From: Lithobates sylvaticus
Taxonomy: Eukaryota; Chordata; Amphibia; Anura; Ranidae
Direction of reading: 5' to 3'
DNA: 64,000 bases
NCBI GenBank assembly: GCA_028564925.1
Contig: CM053031.1
Location: 94,453,273-94,517,272 of the forward strand
Part shown: in pieces, positions 11,272-25,270 of the stretch
Layout of the letters: each line of letters opens with the position of its first letter
Position numbering within the stretch: the first letter of the stretch is position 1
Notes under the pieces: generated by a model
What the model saw: only the letters and a program-made list of their open reading frames with translations
Told to the model about the DNA's origin: nothing
The model's database searches: none
Position numbers and translations under genes: made by a program

Positions 11272-11573
11272 GACCTAATCTTAAATATGCAGTTTGGTTT
11301 TTGGTATCAGTTCACAAAAAGGATATCGGGGAACTGGAGAAAGTGTGGAGAAGGGCAACCAAACTGATAAGAGGCAGATAAGATAAGAGGAGCTCAGCTA
11401 TGAGGAAAGATTAGAGGAAATAAATGTATTCTCTCTTGAGAAAAGGTGATAAAGGGAGGATATGATCACCATGGATCAGGAAGAAATTTATGGACCATGC
11501 TTCTTCTGGATCAACTATATAGGATTGTGTATTTGGATGTTATCGATTTATTTTATTTTTTTCTTGCGGTTAA

Positions 11574-12055
11574 CCACTTGCTGACCGCTGCACGCCGATA
11601 TACATCGGCACAATGGCAGCGGTGGGCAAATGGGCATACCTGTATGTCCCCTTAAAGAGCCGGTGGTAGCTGGCATGCGCGCCCGCCGTGTACAGCGTGA
11701 CCGTGCCCGCGGAACCGGCGGACTCGATGTCCGCCTGTCTCCCGGCGACCGTGTTTACGGAGCCTCAGAAAGGGGAAGTGCCTATGTAAACAAGGCATTT
11801 CCCCGTTCTAGCTTGTGTCATGACAGAGATCACTGCTCCCTATCATCGGGAGCAGTGATCGATGTCATGGGACTTGAATCCCACCCCCCCCACAGTTAGT
11901 ATCACTCCCTAGGACACACTTAACCCCTTCATCGCCCCTAGTGGTTAATCCCTTCACTGCCAGTGTCATTTACAGAGCAATCAGTGCATTTGTATAGCAC
12001 TGATCGCTGTATAAATGACAATGGTCCCAAGTGTCAAAAGTGTCCGATGTGTCCG
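11574..12055 (-). mobile_element. CCACTT-family TTAA element, reversed and truncated
   Basis: It begins CCACTTGCTGACCGCTGCAC after TTAA (11570-11573), which is the family's right end in reverse. Internal hairpin arms are GATCACTGCTCCC (11828-11840) and GGGAGCAGTGATC (11848-11860). The interior motif TATAAATGACA...AAAAGTGTCCGA is shared with the other copies. The far end is missing. Confidence 0.75.
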
Positions 12056-13350
12056 CCATCACAGTCCTCCCTGCAGGCTTTATATATGAGCTATAGAGAA
12101 CAGTCTGTGCGAGGCTCCTGAATCCTGGAGCATTCTGGGAGGGATGAAACGTGTATATAAAAAGAAGCTAAAGTGTTACCCAACTTTTGTGAAAGTTAGC
12201 AGTGATAAATGAAGCATAAATACATTTCAGTTTTCACTTGCTCATGGTATTTCTATCCTTTTTTTCAGTTTATAATAATGTCCGTAAGTGCCCTGCTCTG
12301 CAAAAAAAAAATTTAAATTTAAAAAGATTGCTGTCGTCTTCCATATGGTTTGTGAGCGATACAAGCAATAGGACGATGTTCTCTCTTTTTTTTTCTTTCC
12401 CTTGTATGGCACAGCGTAAGTTGATTAGATGTATCAAGTGCTGACAAAGAGAGTGGTATTTCTGCAGTAATTACCACTCAACATCCTATTCTAATTAGCA
12501 CTTGAGTCATTACAAATCTTTATAGGAAATGTGGCAAGTGACGCTTGGTGATAATTACAAGCAATGCCACAGTTGTTTTTCAAACTCTTACAGTGGACTT
12601 GTAACTTTACAAGTCTGCTGGATTACATTTCTAATATTACAGTATATCACAATGTATGGCAAAAGTATTATTTTTCACTAAATCTTTACCTTTTATTTAG
12701 TAAAATTTGGGGAAATTGTAACATCCAGCTGTTGCAAGCATTTTGTCAGTCTTCCCTCTCTCTCAGATTGTAAATGAGAGGCATCAGCAGGGGGCTGATC
12801 TGTGTGAAACATTTCTAAACACATCCCAGATCATAAAAACTGATCCCCTTGGGAACGTCTTTTTACGATGAAATGCGTCGGGTGGGACTAAAGCTGACAT
12901 CATCACACTGCCGGACCTGCTAGCGGTCCATTTGTTATATCGCTCTGAACATGTTGTATAATGTGAGTGCCAGGGGGATACCCTAGTCAAAGCATCTTTT
13001 CTCCATGTTAATGGGGACAAGGGCATCTCCCCCATATTCCTGGCCCAGTAGATGTTGGGATCTGTGGGACTAATCAGAATCATTTTTTTGCATTATTTAT
13101 TGTAAAGGTTTGGGACAGACTCACCCAGACATTGATCAAAAAAACTTACAGTCAGCCATCACACCTCTTCCTGAGAAACATCTAAAAAGGTAAGAAATAT
13201 ATATATTTAAAAAAAAAATTACTTTAGGCATGCTGTGTGAATGGAAACACGTAAACATAATAGTGGGGTTTTCTCAAAGTGGAAAAACACTTTAATTCAC
13301 ATGGGAGAAACCACAGTGCAGCTCGGCACAGGTTCTCAAAATGCCAGAAA
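12056..13350. other. No feature recognised
   Basis: About 1.3 kb with no protein match that I can see. The sequence GATGAAATGCGTCGGGTGGG near 12868 resembles a motif of frog dispersed repeats (compare 19091 and 25320). 13220-13350 is the pre-insertion target of the L1 fragment that follows. Confidence 0.35.
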
Positions 13351-13362
13351 CAACCAGGTCTT

Positions 13363-15136
13363 TGTGGTAAATCATCAGCTTATGTTCAGCAGGGATATTG
13401 AGGCACATTTTCAAACTGAACTCGATTTCTTTCGTTGGACACAACTGTCCACTACTTACCTACGGTCACTTCTGGCAGACCATTGCAGGTTACGCCAACT
13501 CACACCGCTAGAACAGATATGCTCTGACGGGAATCAGCTTCCTCATTCCCGCTCTCATTTTTACGCCCTCCTAACGAATCAGGGTGACATTTCAGATTTA
13601 CCTTTCATACAAAAATGGGAGAGTTACCTTCAAGTCACGTTTTGCCAAAACCAGAAGGACAAAATTGTTATGTTCGCCCATAAAGCCTCTTTGGCAAGCA
13701 GGTACCAGGAGGGAGGTTACAAGCTTTTAACACAGTGGTACCAGTTGTGTATTTAGGTTTTGTGCTGCCCTAGGCCTGACTAAACTCATGCACCCCCTAA
13801 TTTAAATATGACACATCCCTTCCTGTCAAGACCACACCCCTTTCTGTTTAAGACCCACCCTGAAATTTTCGAGTGGGGATACTAGTTCTGAGGGCCTGGG
13901 GGGGGGGGGGGCAATGGATTCCCTTAATTTGCATAGATTTCCTCTCACTTCCTGTTTGGCTATGGGGCAGGAAGTGAAGAGAAATCTCTGCAATGGGACT
14001 GGGATGGTAAAAAATAAACTGACAGGGGCTATTCTATCCTTATTCTACCCAAAGTGGAAAAAAAAGTGTTGCCTATAGTTCTACATTAAGTTCTACTTTA
14101 AGCACAAATTTATGGGGGTGCTAGACTAATTTGCCTCTCAGCCCAGTCCGCCCCATAAGACTGGCGATACACTAACAGTGTAACGCAAGCCGTTGGTTAC
14201 TCTTTCTGTGTTGCCCCCCTACAAAGTGCTGCCCTAGGTCATGGGCCTTGTCTGCCTAGGCCAGTATAACCCCAGGTTTCGGATACTTGTTGGCGCTGTT
14301 GGGAGGCTGTGGGAACTATTCTACATGTTTTTTGGGAATGCTCAAAATTAACCAGTTTCTGGAATGACGTAGAAACTACAATTGAGACCCTGATGAGAGT
14401 TTCCCTTAACAGGAGCCCGGTAGCGAATTTACTCAATGATACCCCTTATCTAACAAAAAGTTAAAAAATTATTTAATCAGACATCTAATTACAGCTGCCA
14501 ATGCCTGCATTCCGGCCTCATGGAAAAGTACATGTCCTCCCACAATAGCTCAATGGTGGACAAGACTGGCGAAATTCAGGTTCTGGAAAATCTCACCACG
14601 GCTTTGAAGGAAAAGGAAGAGAGGTATTGAAAGATTTGGACTCCTTATTTCTATTACAGGGATCAGACGTCGCTTGCGTCTGAGTCTCCATAGTTTTTCA
14701 ATATGACAGTGAGTGTACTGGGTCATGAAGGGTGCTATCTGCTGGAGGGAACTCATTCCCTACCCCCCCCCCCAATCCCTCTTCTCTCTTTTGTGTTTTA
14801 TTTCTCCTTCTTGTCTAATATTCTCTTTCTATCCTGTCTCAGGAGTCTACACTCCGTATTCTATACTATACTGTGCTTTCTGGGACCGATTATTCGGTCT
14901 CATATATAAACATAAATAAAAGTATTTTCGGGGAAATGGTTACTTGCTACGTAAGACCATCCTATTTTTTGGTAAAATCAGGAACACCTGCACTGTTTAT
15001 TTTTATGGCTCGATCAGATGAGCTATGCATGTTTTTTCAGGTTGACTGTGTTCGGAATGTTACTTTGTGCTACTCTGTATTGTTGTACCAATTTCCTTGA
15101 TACCTAAATTAAGCATTTAAAAAAAAACAAAAAAAA
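13363..15136 (+). mobile_element. 5'-truncated L1/Tx1-type LINE with TSD
   Basis: It carries the C-terminal part of an L1 ORF2: frames give FSRDIEAHFQTELDFFRW (13388 onward), then past a MITE (13742-14262) CWRCWEAVGTILHVFWEC (near 14292), the CCHC knuckle of L1 ORF2. A 3' UTR and A-rich tail end at about 15136. The repeat CAACCAGGTCTT occurs at 13351-13362 and 15137-15148 and is the target duplication. The coding part has frame breaks. The pattern is ordinary target-primed, 5'-truncated insertion. Confidence 0.85.
13742..14262. mobile_element. hAT-like MITE in the L1 fragment
   Basis: 521 bp, starting CAGTTGTGTATTTAGG. The block TGCTGCCCTAGGCC on the left faces GTGCTGCCCTAGG...GGCCTTG...CCTAGGC on the right. 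The flanks AGTGGTAC and AGTATAAC match at six of eight bases and may be an old 8-base duplication. It separates two blocks of L1 coding sequence. Confidence 0.6.
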
Positions 15137-15148
15137 CAACCAGGTCTT

Positions 15149-16239
15149 CCTGTTTCCAGGCATTTTACTAAGAAACATCCCAGTGATAATGATTTGTGGT
15201 TTATATCGATGAGGTTCAGAGAGACAAACAAAGGGATAACCACAGCATTATTCTCAAATGCAGACAAGTTTGATGAACAGACTAGCCTGTCTGCACATCG
15301 ATGGATTAAACAGAGATTATGATTTATATTTGTGGACTCCTTGAGCAATGATTGAAAATTGTGTTTGGATTTATATTGCAAACCTAGCCTGATGTTTTCT
15401 CCATGTTCCAGGTCCTTACTGGATCCGTTTGGATTTCGCCTAGCATTCATATGTTTTTTTTTTTAAGTTTTATTTATTGCTTTTTAAAATAACAAGTATA
15501 CACAAGACCCAATGGGCCACACACAAAAATAAACTATTTACATTTCTTCAGCATGACTCTCTCCTCCTCCTTCCAGACCCTCACTCAGTGAAATGGATTA
15601 AAATAATAATGATAAGGCCACCTTTTCCCAATAACAGTCAATGGTACGTTTCAATATTTCAAATAGTTACATACATGTTAAATCTCACATCAAGTGCATT
15701 CCATTAGGTACCACTCACTCCGCAACCGTAGTTTCACTATTCATCCAACTGCCCCACACTTTATAACATTTCTGTGGTATGCCCCTGCTAATGGATGTAG
15801 CCTTGTATAAAGGTGCAGCCCTATTAACCACACCCTCCACGCTGATACCGATGGAGGATTGGACTTTTTCCATGATAGCACTATACTTTTTCTAGCATAA
15901 TAAATTTGGATCATCTAGCATTTGTATGTTGACTTTGCAATAAATGCATACTGTCAGGATTGTTTACCTTTTCATGGCTCGGGTCCTTTAAGAACGTTTC
16001 ATGTGATGCAGTTACATGTTAAATTTTTCCTTGTTTATCATTCACACAATCTGTGTCACCTTCATCTTGCTTACTGAACCATGAACACTAATAAAGTCCT
16101 CCCTGTGCTCTCATCTTCCTACAGGCCTACCTACACATCTCTCTATCCAGCATCCAGGATTTGATACATGTTAGAGTAATTTCACAATGCAATGGAATAG
16201 AGTCTGAATAGATTATGTAACTGAACTGCATACTAAACA
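15149..16239. other. Unassigned, with possible L1 3' tail
   Basis: From 15455 a T-run followed by AAGTTTTATTTATTGC resembles the reversed A-rich end of a frog L1, so a short minus-strand L1 tail is possible. The rest shows no gene or clear repeat. Confidence 0.3.
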
Positions 16240-16299
16240 CATTGGGGGTTATTTACTAAAGGCAAATCCACTTTGCACTACAAGTGCACTTTCCTTTTA
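16240..16299 (-). mobile_element. MITE end fragment (TTTACTAAAGG family)
   Basis: GGGGGTTATTTACTAAAGGC followed by AAATCCACTTTGCACTACAA. The same end appears at 17518 and in decayed form at 30965. It abuts the LINE fragment. Confidence 0.6.
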
Positions 16300-16905
16300 A
16301 ATGTCATCTGCCACATAGTTGCCTGATTAAATAGTGCATTGAGGTTGACTTGTAAGTTGGAGACATCCTGTAAGAACGTTTTCCACTGCATAACTTGGTG
16401 TCATCTGAAAACATTGAAATGGTGCTTCAAATCCCAAACTCTATATCATTTATAAGTAGGTTAAAAAGTAAAGGACTGAACCTTGGGGTACCCAAATAAT
16501 GACCTTAGACCATTCAGAGTAAGAATCATTAACCACTACTCTCTAAATTCTGTCTTTTAGCCAGTATTCTATCCATTTACAAACTGAATTTTGAAAGCCT
16601 GTAAACTTTAACTTACCGTACACATTAGCCACGTGAGGGACCTGTGTCATATGCTTTTACAGAATCAAAGTTTACAACTTCCATAGCCACTACTTTGTCT
16701 TAGTTTTTGATTACTTCCTCATAAAAAGAAATCATATTTGTTTGACAACTTTAGTCTTTCGTGATTCCATGCTGTCTACTGGTTAGAATTTTGTTTTATA
16801 GCAAAAACTCTTCTATGTGGTCTATTATTAAACTCTTAAGTATTTTCCTACCTATAAAAGTTAAACTTATCGGTGTGTTGTTACTTGGCAAAGACTATAG
16901 GCACC
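16300..16905 (-). pseudogene. CR1/L2-like LINE fragment, minus strand
   Basis: Reverse-complement frames repeat the motifs of the copy at 9870-10236: LTWLMC, FVNG, ND(I), then [21 protein letters not shown]. The nucleotide match covers several hundred bases, so both come from one LINE family. The coding frame is broken many times. No TSD found. Confidence 0.7.
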
Positions 16906-17066
16906 ACCCTGGCCTTATGCTGATATCAGCATCAGTAAAATAAAAACACCAATAAAGTTGAAAAAATAAAGGCATAGTCAATATAAATCAAACAATGATA
17001 TAAAAGAAATGAACGTTTGCACACTCTTTTTGTTTATTAATCCAGTGGTACTACACCAATCATTAA

Positions 17067-17514
17067 CCGCTTGCTGACCAGCCGCCGCAGTTTTACTGTG
17101 GAAGAATGGCACGACTGGGCGAAACAACGTTACCGTACGTCGTTTCGCCTTTTGGCCACTAGGGACACACGTGCGCACGCAGCATGTACCTGGAGCCGAT
17201 TCAATCGCTTGTGACAGAGCGAGAACCCTGATTCTTTCAGGGGAGATGAGACAGATCGTGTATTCATACTATGTATGAACACCGATCTCTCTCTCCTCTT
17301 AGACAGTCCCATCCCCCCACAGTTACACACATAGGGAACACAGTTAACGCCTTGAATTCCCCCTAGTGTTAACCCCTTCCTTGTCAGTTCTTATTACGCT
17401 TTTTTTTTTTACCAAAAATATGTAGACGAATACATATTGGCCTAAACTGAGGAAAAAATTATTTTTTTTGATAAAAAATGTGGGATATTTATTATGGCAA
17501 AAAGTAAAAGATAT
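17067..17514 (-). mobile_element. CCACTT-family TTAA element, reversed
   Basis: It begins CCGCTTGCTGACCAGCCGCC after TTAA (17063-17066). It shares the hairpin sequence of the copy at 9235 (GTATTCATACTATGTATGAA, reversed) and the interior TTTAGGCCAATATG-type block in reverse. It is cut by the next MITE. Confidence 0.75.
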
Positions 17515-17726
17515 GGGGAGTTATTTACTAAAGGAAAATCCACTTTGCACTAAAAGTGCATTTGGAGGTAAAGTCGCTGTAGATCCGAGGGGGACATGCA
17601 AGGAAAATAAAAAAAAGCATTTTAGCTTGCACATGATTGGATGATAAAATCAGCAGTGCCTCCCCTCATTTCAGATCTTCCCCTCAGATCTACAGCGACT
17701 GCACCTGAAAGTGCACTTCCTGACCA
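17515..17726. mobile_element. MITE of the TTTACTAAAGG family
   Basis: The left end is TTATTTACTAAAGGAAAATC. Inner inverted repeats are AAGTCGCTGTAGATC (near 17572) and GATCTACAGCGACT (near 17688). The right outer end is missing. Non-coding. Confidence 0.65.
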
Positions 17727-18420
17727 ACCATTGTAGTTAAATGCATGGTCTGTGGTGATGTTGCTCTGAATGGCAAAGTGAAAAGAGCCAATCAGAATGG
17801 CTCTGTACCTAAATATGAACAAAACACTTTCCCCAAGTTAATTTATTGTCAATCAGGGTCATTTGAAAAAATATTCAAAATATTTAAAATGCTAAAGGTA
17901 AAAATAGATATTTTAATCAACCCCTAGGGTTAATACATACTGCACATCTACATAACACACATTGCAGCCCTTACATAACTAAATATAATATATTACTATT
18001 ATTATTTTTACTACTAATATTATTTTACTTTTATTATTTTACTATTATTCATCCCTTCCAGCTGGTAGGAGTTGGCCATTTAAGGGGTTCCTAATGCTGG
18101 GTGGTTAAAGTAGGCTTCCCAATAATGTGCTCACTGTTATTGGCGAACACACAATCAGAAGCCCATCCCTGAATCCCGAACATAAACTGGGATTAGGAGC
18201 TGTGGGTGACAGCGCAGTCACTGTGCTAGTGAGTAAGCTCCCAGCACAAACAATGGTGCATATATGTGGCAACTCGATGTTAACGACCAGTGCTGTGCTG
18301 CCAAGTACTGTATGTGCCAGCCAGAAGAGGTTATCATACCAAAGATATCCGCATAAAAGCCAAGGTTAAAAATTATTTTGATATTATTATGTCTTTAAAC
18401 AATGATACATAATATTAATT
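17727..18420. other. Mostly unassigned; ATT-rich run
   Basis: A TTA/ATT-rich simple-sequence run covers about 17990-18045. 18060-18130 (GGGTGGTTAAAGTAGG) hints at a decayed TTAA-family end. No gene. Confidence 0.35.
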
Positions 18421-19250
18421 TGGGCACACTATTGCATGACTGGTAATTAGAAAGTGTGTGAAAATCTGAGCCAACAACTGAACAGCAAGCAGCCACTTGT
18501 ATACTGTAACTGTGATACCAGCTCATGACATACATAAATACAAATAAGCAGCGCTAATATTATAATGTGCAAATATGAAAAAATACTAAAATTAGATAAC
18601 CACATATAAAGTGCAAATGTGCAACTAATAGTGCATGTGTAATGGGCCCATAAACACACAGACCCAAAAATGTATATAAGCAAAGTTCATCCAGTGTAAA
18701 AACAGTCCATTCAAGTGCAGACAAATTTCATCATGATAATCCAAAAAGTACAATTGTGGTGTGAGCGGAATCCACCACCAGATAGCAACAGTTGACAGAC
18801 GCCTCTTACCAGAAAGTTTGGACCACAAATTACAATGGTCAAACTCGCATGTAATAGAACTTAGGGACCAGCATCCAGTAGGAAGACCATTACCGCTCAG
18901 CAGTGGATTGCAGTGTGACACTGAAGGGTAGAAAAATAAACTGCCACAGTAAAGCATGTTTTAAGTTCTCACCATTTATTCAAGTCCATGATACTCCAAA
19001 TAGCAACAATCCAATGTAAACAAGAATATATGAGCAGACTGATAGCCCACATAAGCAGGTCGTGCTTGATGACTACGTTGGCAGGCCACCCTCTACGCGT
19101 TTTGTCACCAATGACATCTTAGGGGCCCAGCCTGCTGAAAGCAACCACTATCAATTAATTAAAAAAAAGTAAGCACCCTCAAGTGATGAATCACATGAAA
19201 ACACCCACAAAAGATACATTAGAACCAGGGCGCTTACAAAAAAGACAGAC
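18421..19250. repeat. Probable dispersed repeat, unclassified
   Basis: The block looks like one old repeat: it contains CCTCTACGCGTTTTGTCACC near 19090, a motif that I associate with frog dispersed repeats, and short related motifs occur near 12868, 25320 and in the palindrome at 44522-44713. Boundaries and class are unknown. Confidence 0.3.
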
Positions 19251-20748
19251 CCATCTAGTGGATGAATAAAAAAAATGTTAAATGACTGCTAATTATGAAA
19301 TTATCACAGTATTCAAAACTGAAAAATGGCCAGGAAAGGATGTAGCATGCTGGTACTGAGGTGGTTAAATTACTTAAAATCCTGCATTTGTCCCCGAGTT
19401 GTTTAGTATGAGATTCTGACTGATTGTTTAGAACATGTGTAAACTGCATATGTAGGCCTTCACACTACATACCTATTGAAAAATGTGTTAATTGGTCTGA
19501 TCAATTCTGAAGCAAATCTTACTGTGTGTGGCCAGCTTTAGGAGACATTAATTATCTAAACACTTTGACTCTAATTTAACATGCTGAATTAGCCTATAAG
19601 ATGCCTAAAAGTGCACTTAAGCATGCTAAAATAGTCTCTCAAACAATATTATCATATGTAATTTTAAAGCACTTCCTAGTATGCCTTATGTGTTATAGAT
19701 TCATCAGAATATTTATATTAGCTTAAAATAAGGAACAAGAAAATCATGATTAGCCAGAATAACTAGAATATGCCAAGACCGAGAATGGTAACCATATGGC
19801 ATTGAGGTGACCTTGTACGAAGGAGAGGGATTTCTACTCTATTCATCTCCTCTTTTTTTTTTTAGGTCTTTATTTCATTCCATTCTCTATCGCTTCTTTT
19901 CCTATATTCTCTCCCCCAAGCCACACTTTCTCTATCCCCCCCTCAATCCCCCTCTCCTAACTCCTCTTCTTACTACCCTATAGAAACCTAGAGTGCAATA
20001 CACACACCCGTAGATAGTTTTCAGCTCTCCTCCCTACCCAGATGAATGATAAGAACAGAAGTCACCTAGACTTTATGGAGACAACATAAATGTTTTATTG
20101 TCACCTTCGGTAACTGTCAGTATCATATATCAATCTTTAACCGTTCAAATATTCTTTTCAGTGCTGGAATATAAATTATGTTTAGAACTGTCAAAAAAGG
20201 TCTTTTAAACATAAAGAATATACTAGAACACAAACTGTAAATGGAAATATAAAGAGAAAAGCACAAATCACTTTTATTAGTACACAGAAGGAGCTCTTGT
20301 AGCACTCTGGAATGATAAAATTGCAGTAGGCTTGGTATAATCTCCGGTTGCAGCTCACCCAGACCTCTGCTAGGCCATCTCTTCCAGTGCTGTGTAAGCA
20401 GCTTGTAGCTTTTCAGGAAAACAATCCTTCAGGAAAATAATCAATATTCATATAACCTTTCCATAGCTAGAGATTGCGTGTCATTTCATTATTTGCTTGA
20501 TCTTTTCATGGCATCTTATCCTTTCTTCTTATTTTTATGTTATTTTCCATTAAACCCTTCCTGTATTTTTTTTTTTCAGATCAAGCTGTCCACATTAACA
20601 TGGCTCTCAGGTTTTCTGCAGGTAGATAAAGCTTCCAGTCTGGTGAATAAGAATGTCACCACTAAAAACACAGGAATTAGCAACAACTGTTTAAAGCTAC
20701 AGGCAGATCTAATGCAGCTTTGTGTTAATTAATATAGCCCTCTATCAG
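19251..20748. other. No feature recognised
   Basis: About 1.5 kb. A T-run at 19853-19863 followed by pyrimidine-rich DNA could be a reversed L1 3' UTR, but no coding support is present. No host exon seen. Confidence 0.35.
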
Positions 20749-20750
<2 letters not shown>

Positions 20751-20797
<47 letters not shown>

Positions 20798-20799
20798 GG
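20751..20799 (+). repeat. (GT)n followed by G-run
   Basis: About 14 GT units and then about 19 G in a row. Potential Z-DNA/G-rich structure, and a site prone to sequencing error. Confidence 0.95.
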
Positions 20800-22035
20800 T
20801 ATGACAAATGGTCCTCCCCAAACAGAATATTTTGCTAAACATGTAGGAGAACCAGTACCTTTGCTAAGTAGAAGAGTGGGTTTGATAATAAAATCTGGGG
20901 GATTCCCTTCTTGAGAACCAGTTATCTAATCAAAGTAGCTGGGAGCATAAGAACTACTGCAAACAGCGTATAACATTAACCATAAGTATATAGATGCACA
21001 CCAGTATGGAAATAACACAAGCTTTATATAAGAAAATATGAATAATAGTGCATAAATTCAATGTACAAATAGATATTATCAGAAAAGGGCCCAACAAGAG
21101 TCCTGTTGTGTTGTGCACACATACCTGGGTATAGTATACAGTTATTAACAAAGATACCTCCAGATGAATGTTGCAGCAAAGTTTAGTTGCAGGGGCCTCC
21201 AAGGATAATTGTGATGCAGCATCTGTCATTGTGTCACAGACCTGAAGACAAGATCAGCAGTTATGGGGAAATCCTCTATCCCTTGTCCAACCAGCCTGGA
21301 ATGCAGATTCTCACCAGCTAAAACTGATTGGACCCAGCTGATCACATGGTAAAGGGCCGCTGTGATTGACCCTTTACCCGAAAAGACACAGCGATCACAG
21401 GGGTTCTGGGAGGACATCTATGGATGCCTATCCTACACATAAATGCTGCATTTCTTTGGACATATAGGTGGTGGAATTACATTACTCAAGAGCTATTTTT
21501 CTTGATTTATTCTGTGATAATTGGTGGTTCTTGGTGGGTGAGTGTAGAATAGTGATGTTACCCTCTAATTTTTGGGAATTACATTATGATTTCTGATGTT
21601 GGTACACATATCAATTTTTTTGGGCTCAAATTATGATTATTTGAAAATAATAAAAAACACAAAATTTTTTGACTCATTTTAAATTTGCATCAGCAATGGT
21701 ATTGTTTGTGGTTTGTAAAGACACCTGTGTGAGTTTGGGTAAAGATTTTTGTGAGATGCAGAGTAACAAGTGAAAGTGACACTGAAAAATATATTTTACC
21801 AAAACATGAAAACATTACACATACTAGCATTCTTAAAAACAAAATAGATTAAGTAGAAGCAACATTGTTGCAAAGACAATTTATTTCAGAGAAAGATGCT
21901 TTTTATCTCAACAAGAAAGTATTTATTTGGGGAAGTTAAATTGTACCATTAGAACCATCAATGGCTGAAACTTGAATTAGGCTACATAACTCTCATTTTC
22001 ACTCCCAAAAAATGCTCTTTAACCCAGCGCTCATT
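20800..22035. other. Mostly unassigned
   Basis: 21290-21420 contains TCACATGGTAAAGGGCCGCT and GACCCTTTACC in an inverted arrangement, like the interior of TTAA-family elements. The remainder shows nothing. Confidence 0.35.
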
Positions 22036-22039
22036 TTGG

Positions 22040-22468
22040 TATTTACTATAGCGCCCTGTAAAAAAAGCCATGGGAGCTAAAATGAGAGTAGTTTGCAGGT
22101 CTGAGAATGCACAGTTGTTTTGGCACCTAGTTGTACAGAGACGGGAAATGTATCTCTTCTCAGATTTTTAAAGATATTTCTAAATATTTGTAGAAATAAT
22201 TTTTTCACACAGTTTAAAAGCAGATTATATTTAAACAATATACTGCATATTTCAGTACCATTTAGGCAATTATATCATGCTCTAAACATTGTTTCCATGT
22301 GCACTACTCCAGGTTTTAGCAGAGTAATGGTTTGGGGGCGCTATTTGTTTTCAGGGAACTATAGTAAATTTGATTTTGGGAGTATTTTTTTTACCAACAC
22401 TATAGTGAATACCATTTTAGCGCTAATTAGCAATAATTAGCACCGCGGAACTATAGTAAATGACCCTC
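22040..22468. mobile_element. MITE of the TTTACTATAGCGC family
   Basis: Ends are TATTTACTATAGCGC on the left and GGAACTATAGTAAATGACCC on the right. The block GCAGATTATATTTAAACAAT then ATACTGCATATTTCAGTACC is repeated in reverse at 32690-32750, showing one family. Non-coding; superfamily not determined. Confidence 0.65.
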
Positions 22469-22469
22469 A

Positions 22470-23029
22470 TAGTGTTTTGCTACCAACGTATTCCTCTTTT
22501 GTTACCCCAACAAAATATGAACGTCTGTATGCCTTTCATATATGCTATGAACTTTTTAAGCATTATTTTATTGTTATACATCACTGCGGTTGTTAATCCC
22601 TTCCTGCCCAACTCTAGTCCCTTTAACTGCCCTCTTAGACCTGGAGGGTAGGAATGGTCTGCCTGATCATGTGACCACTGTGACTGGCTGTTACAATGGT
22701 CACATGATCTGGAGTCGGTCCCACCGACTCCCAAACATTACAAGATTTTGACATCAGTGCTAGGAGTGTGCAGTCCGTGCACCCTTAACACAGAAACCAA
22801 TGCTGGCCACAAACCCAACTGTGTGGTGTGTGAGCATTAAAGCCCACCCTCTTTTCCACTACAGATATGGCTCACATGGGCAGCAACAGGTTAATACAAG
22901 TTGTCATGCCTCCTGTATTTTCTATTGTTGTTCTTAGTAGCCAAACTTCCCTCTGTTAGTACATAAATCTGTTTTAGCAAAATGTTTGGCCCCTATAAGG
23001 TTTTCATCCTCACATAATCCCTCATTTAG
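22470..23029. other. Unassigned, with decayed TTAA-family interior
   Basis: 22655-22715 holds GATCATGTGACCACTGTGAC facing GGTCACATGATC, like hairpins within the CCACTT family. No ends found. Confidence 0.3.
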
Positions 23030-23240
23030 GTGGATTCTGAGAAGCTGGACTCTTGGACCTCGTACTCTGTATGTGATGCACTCTTGAACCATGCGATCTG
23101 TCGGTAGTGCACGCCTAAATCCTGCGTTCATATGTAGTTATTGCACTTAATGTGTTATGCACTCTCAAACTCTGCACTCTGTGTGTAATGCACTCATTGA
23201 CCCTGCGTATTCCTGAACACTGCACTCTGCGTGTTACACA
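23030..23240 (+). repeat. Degenerate CTCTGCACTCTGTGT minisatellite
   Basis: Four to five imperfect units of about 40-45 bases built on CTCTGCACTCTGTGTGTAAT then GCACTCTTGAACC. It directly precedes the Tc1 element. Confidence 0.6.
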
Positions 23241-23247
23241 TGATATA

Positions 23248-24891
<1,644 letters not shown>

Positions 24892-25138
24892 AGGAAGGGA
24901 GGTGGCTGTCTCATCATAGCAGTAATGGAACAGCAGCTCGAAGCCTATAGGGGGCAGGAATGGAAAAAATCAAAGGGATGGACCATACATTGTTCATTGT
25001 TGCTTCATTCTGTGACAGCTAGTTCTGCTGCCACTTAACCGTTACCAATTGGACCATCCCTTCCTGCCCCCCGCCATAGGCTTTGAGCTGCTGTTCCATT
25101 ACTGCTACAATGAGATGGCTGCCTCCCTTCCCCTTTTC
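24892..25138. repeat. Palindrome, arms about 75-85 bp
   Basis: The left arm (24892-24963) contains AGTAATGGAACAGCAGCTCG and the right arm (25055-25138) contains AGCTGCTGTTCCATTACTGC in inverse. The arms agree at roughly nine of ten bases, and the spacer is about 90 bases. No coding content. It looks like a fold-back element whose left end coincides with the damaged right end of the Tc1. Confidence 0.85.
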
Positions 25139-25203
25139 CTGTTAACTAGCCAATAGTAGAGTTGGCTTCGTTCTGCTCACTCCTAATTGTTTTTTTTTTC
25201 TCA

Positions 25204-25206
<3 letters not shown>

Positions 25207-25268
<62 letters not shown>
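25207..25268. repeat. (TA)n microsatellite
   Basis: About 30 TA units. Confidence 0.95.

Positions 25269-25269
<1 letters not shown>

Positions 25270-25270
<1 letters not shown>

Larger units (their letters stand above)
9104..11570 (+). pseudogene. CR1/L2-like LINE reverse transcriptase, decayed
   Basis: Fragments of one non-LTR retrotransposon ORF2 read in order on the plus strand. 9160-9190 has a DSLHPWILK-like motif. 9870-10236 gives KAFDT, LMCKLKFTGLQNTVCKWIEN and GVPQGSVLG...NDI, the reverse-transcriptase palm. 10685-10930 gives CKV and thumb sequence. 11330-11480 gives an RRATKLI-like and YEERLR-like end. Pieces are separated by four insertions (9235-9868, 10241-10680, 10936-11271, 11574 onward), and stops and shifts are many. 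A sister fragment lies at 16300-16905 on the minus strand. Clade assignment within CR1/L2/Rex is by motif only. Confidence 0.75.

Noticed and set aside
13241-13756. 171-codon host gene
   Set aside because: From about codon 40 it reads as L1 ORF2 C-terminal sequence, and the L1 target duplication falls within the frame.
15109-15450. 113-codon minus-strand frame
   Set aside because: It starts in unique DNA and ends in the L1 A-rich tail; composition is not protein-like and there is no family likeness.
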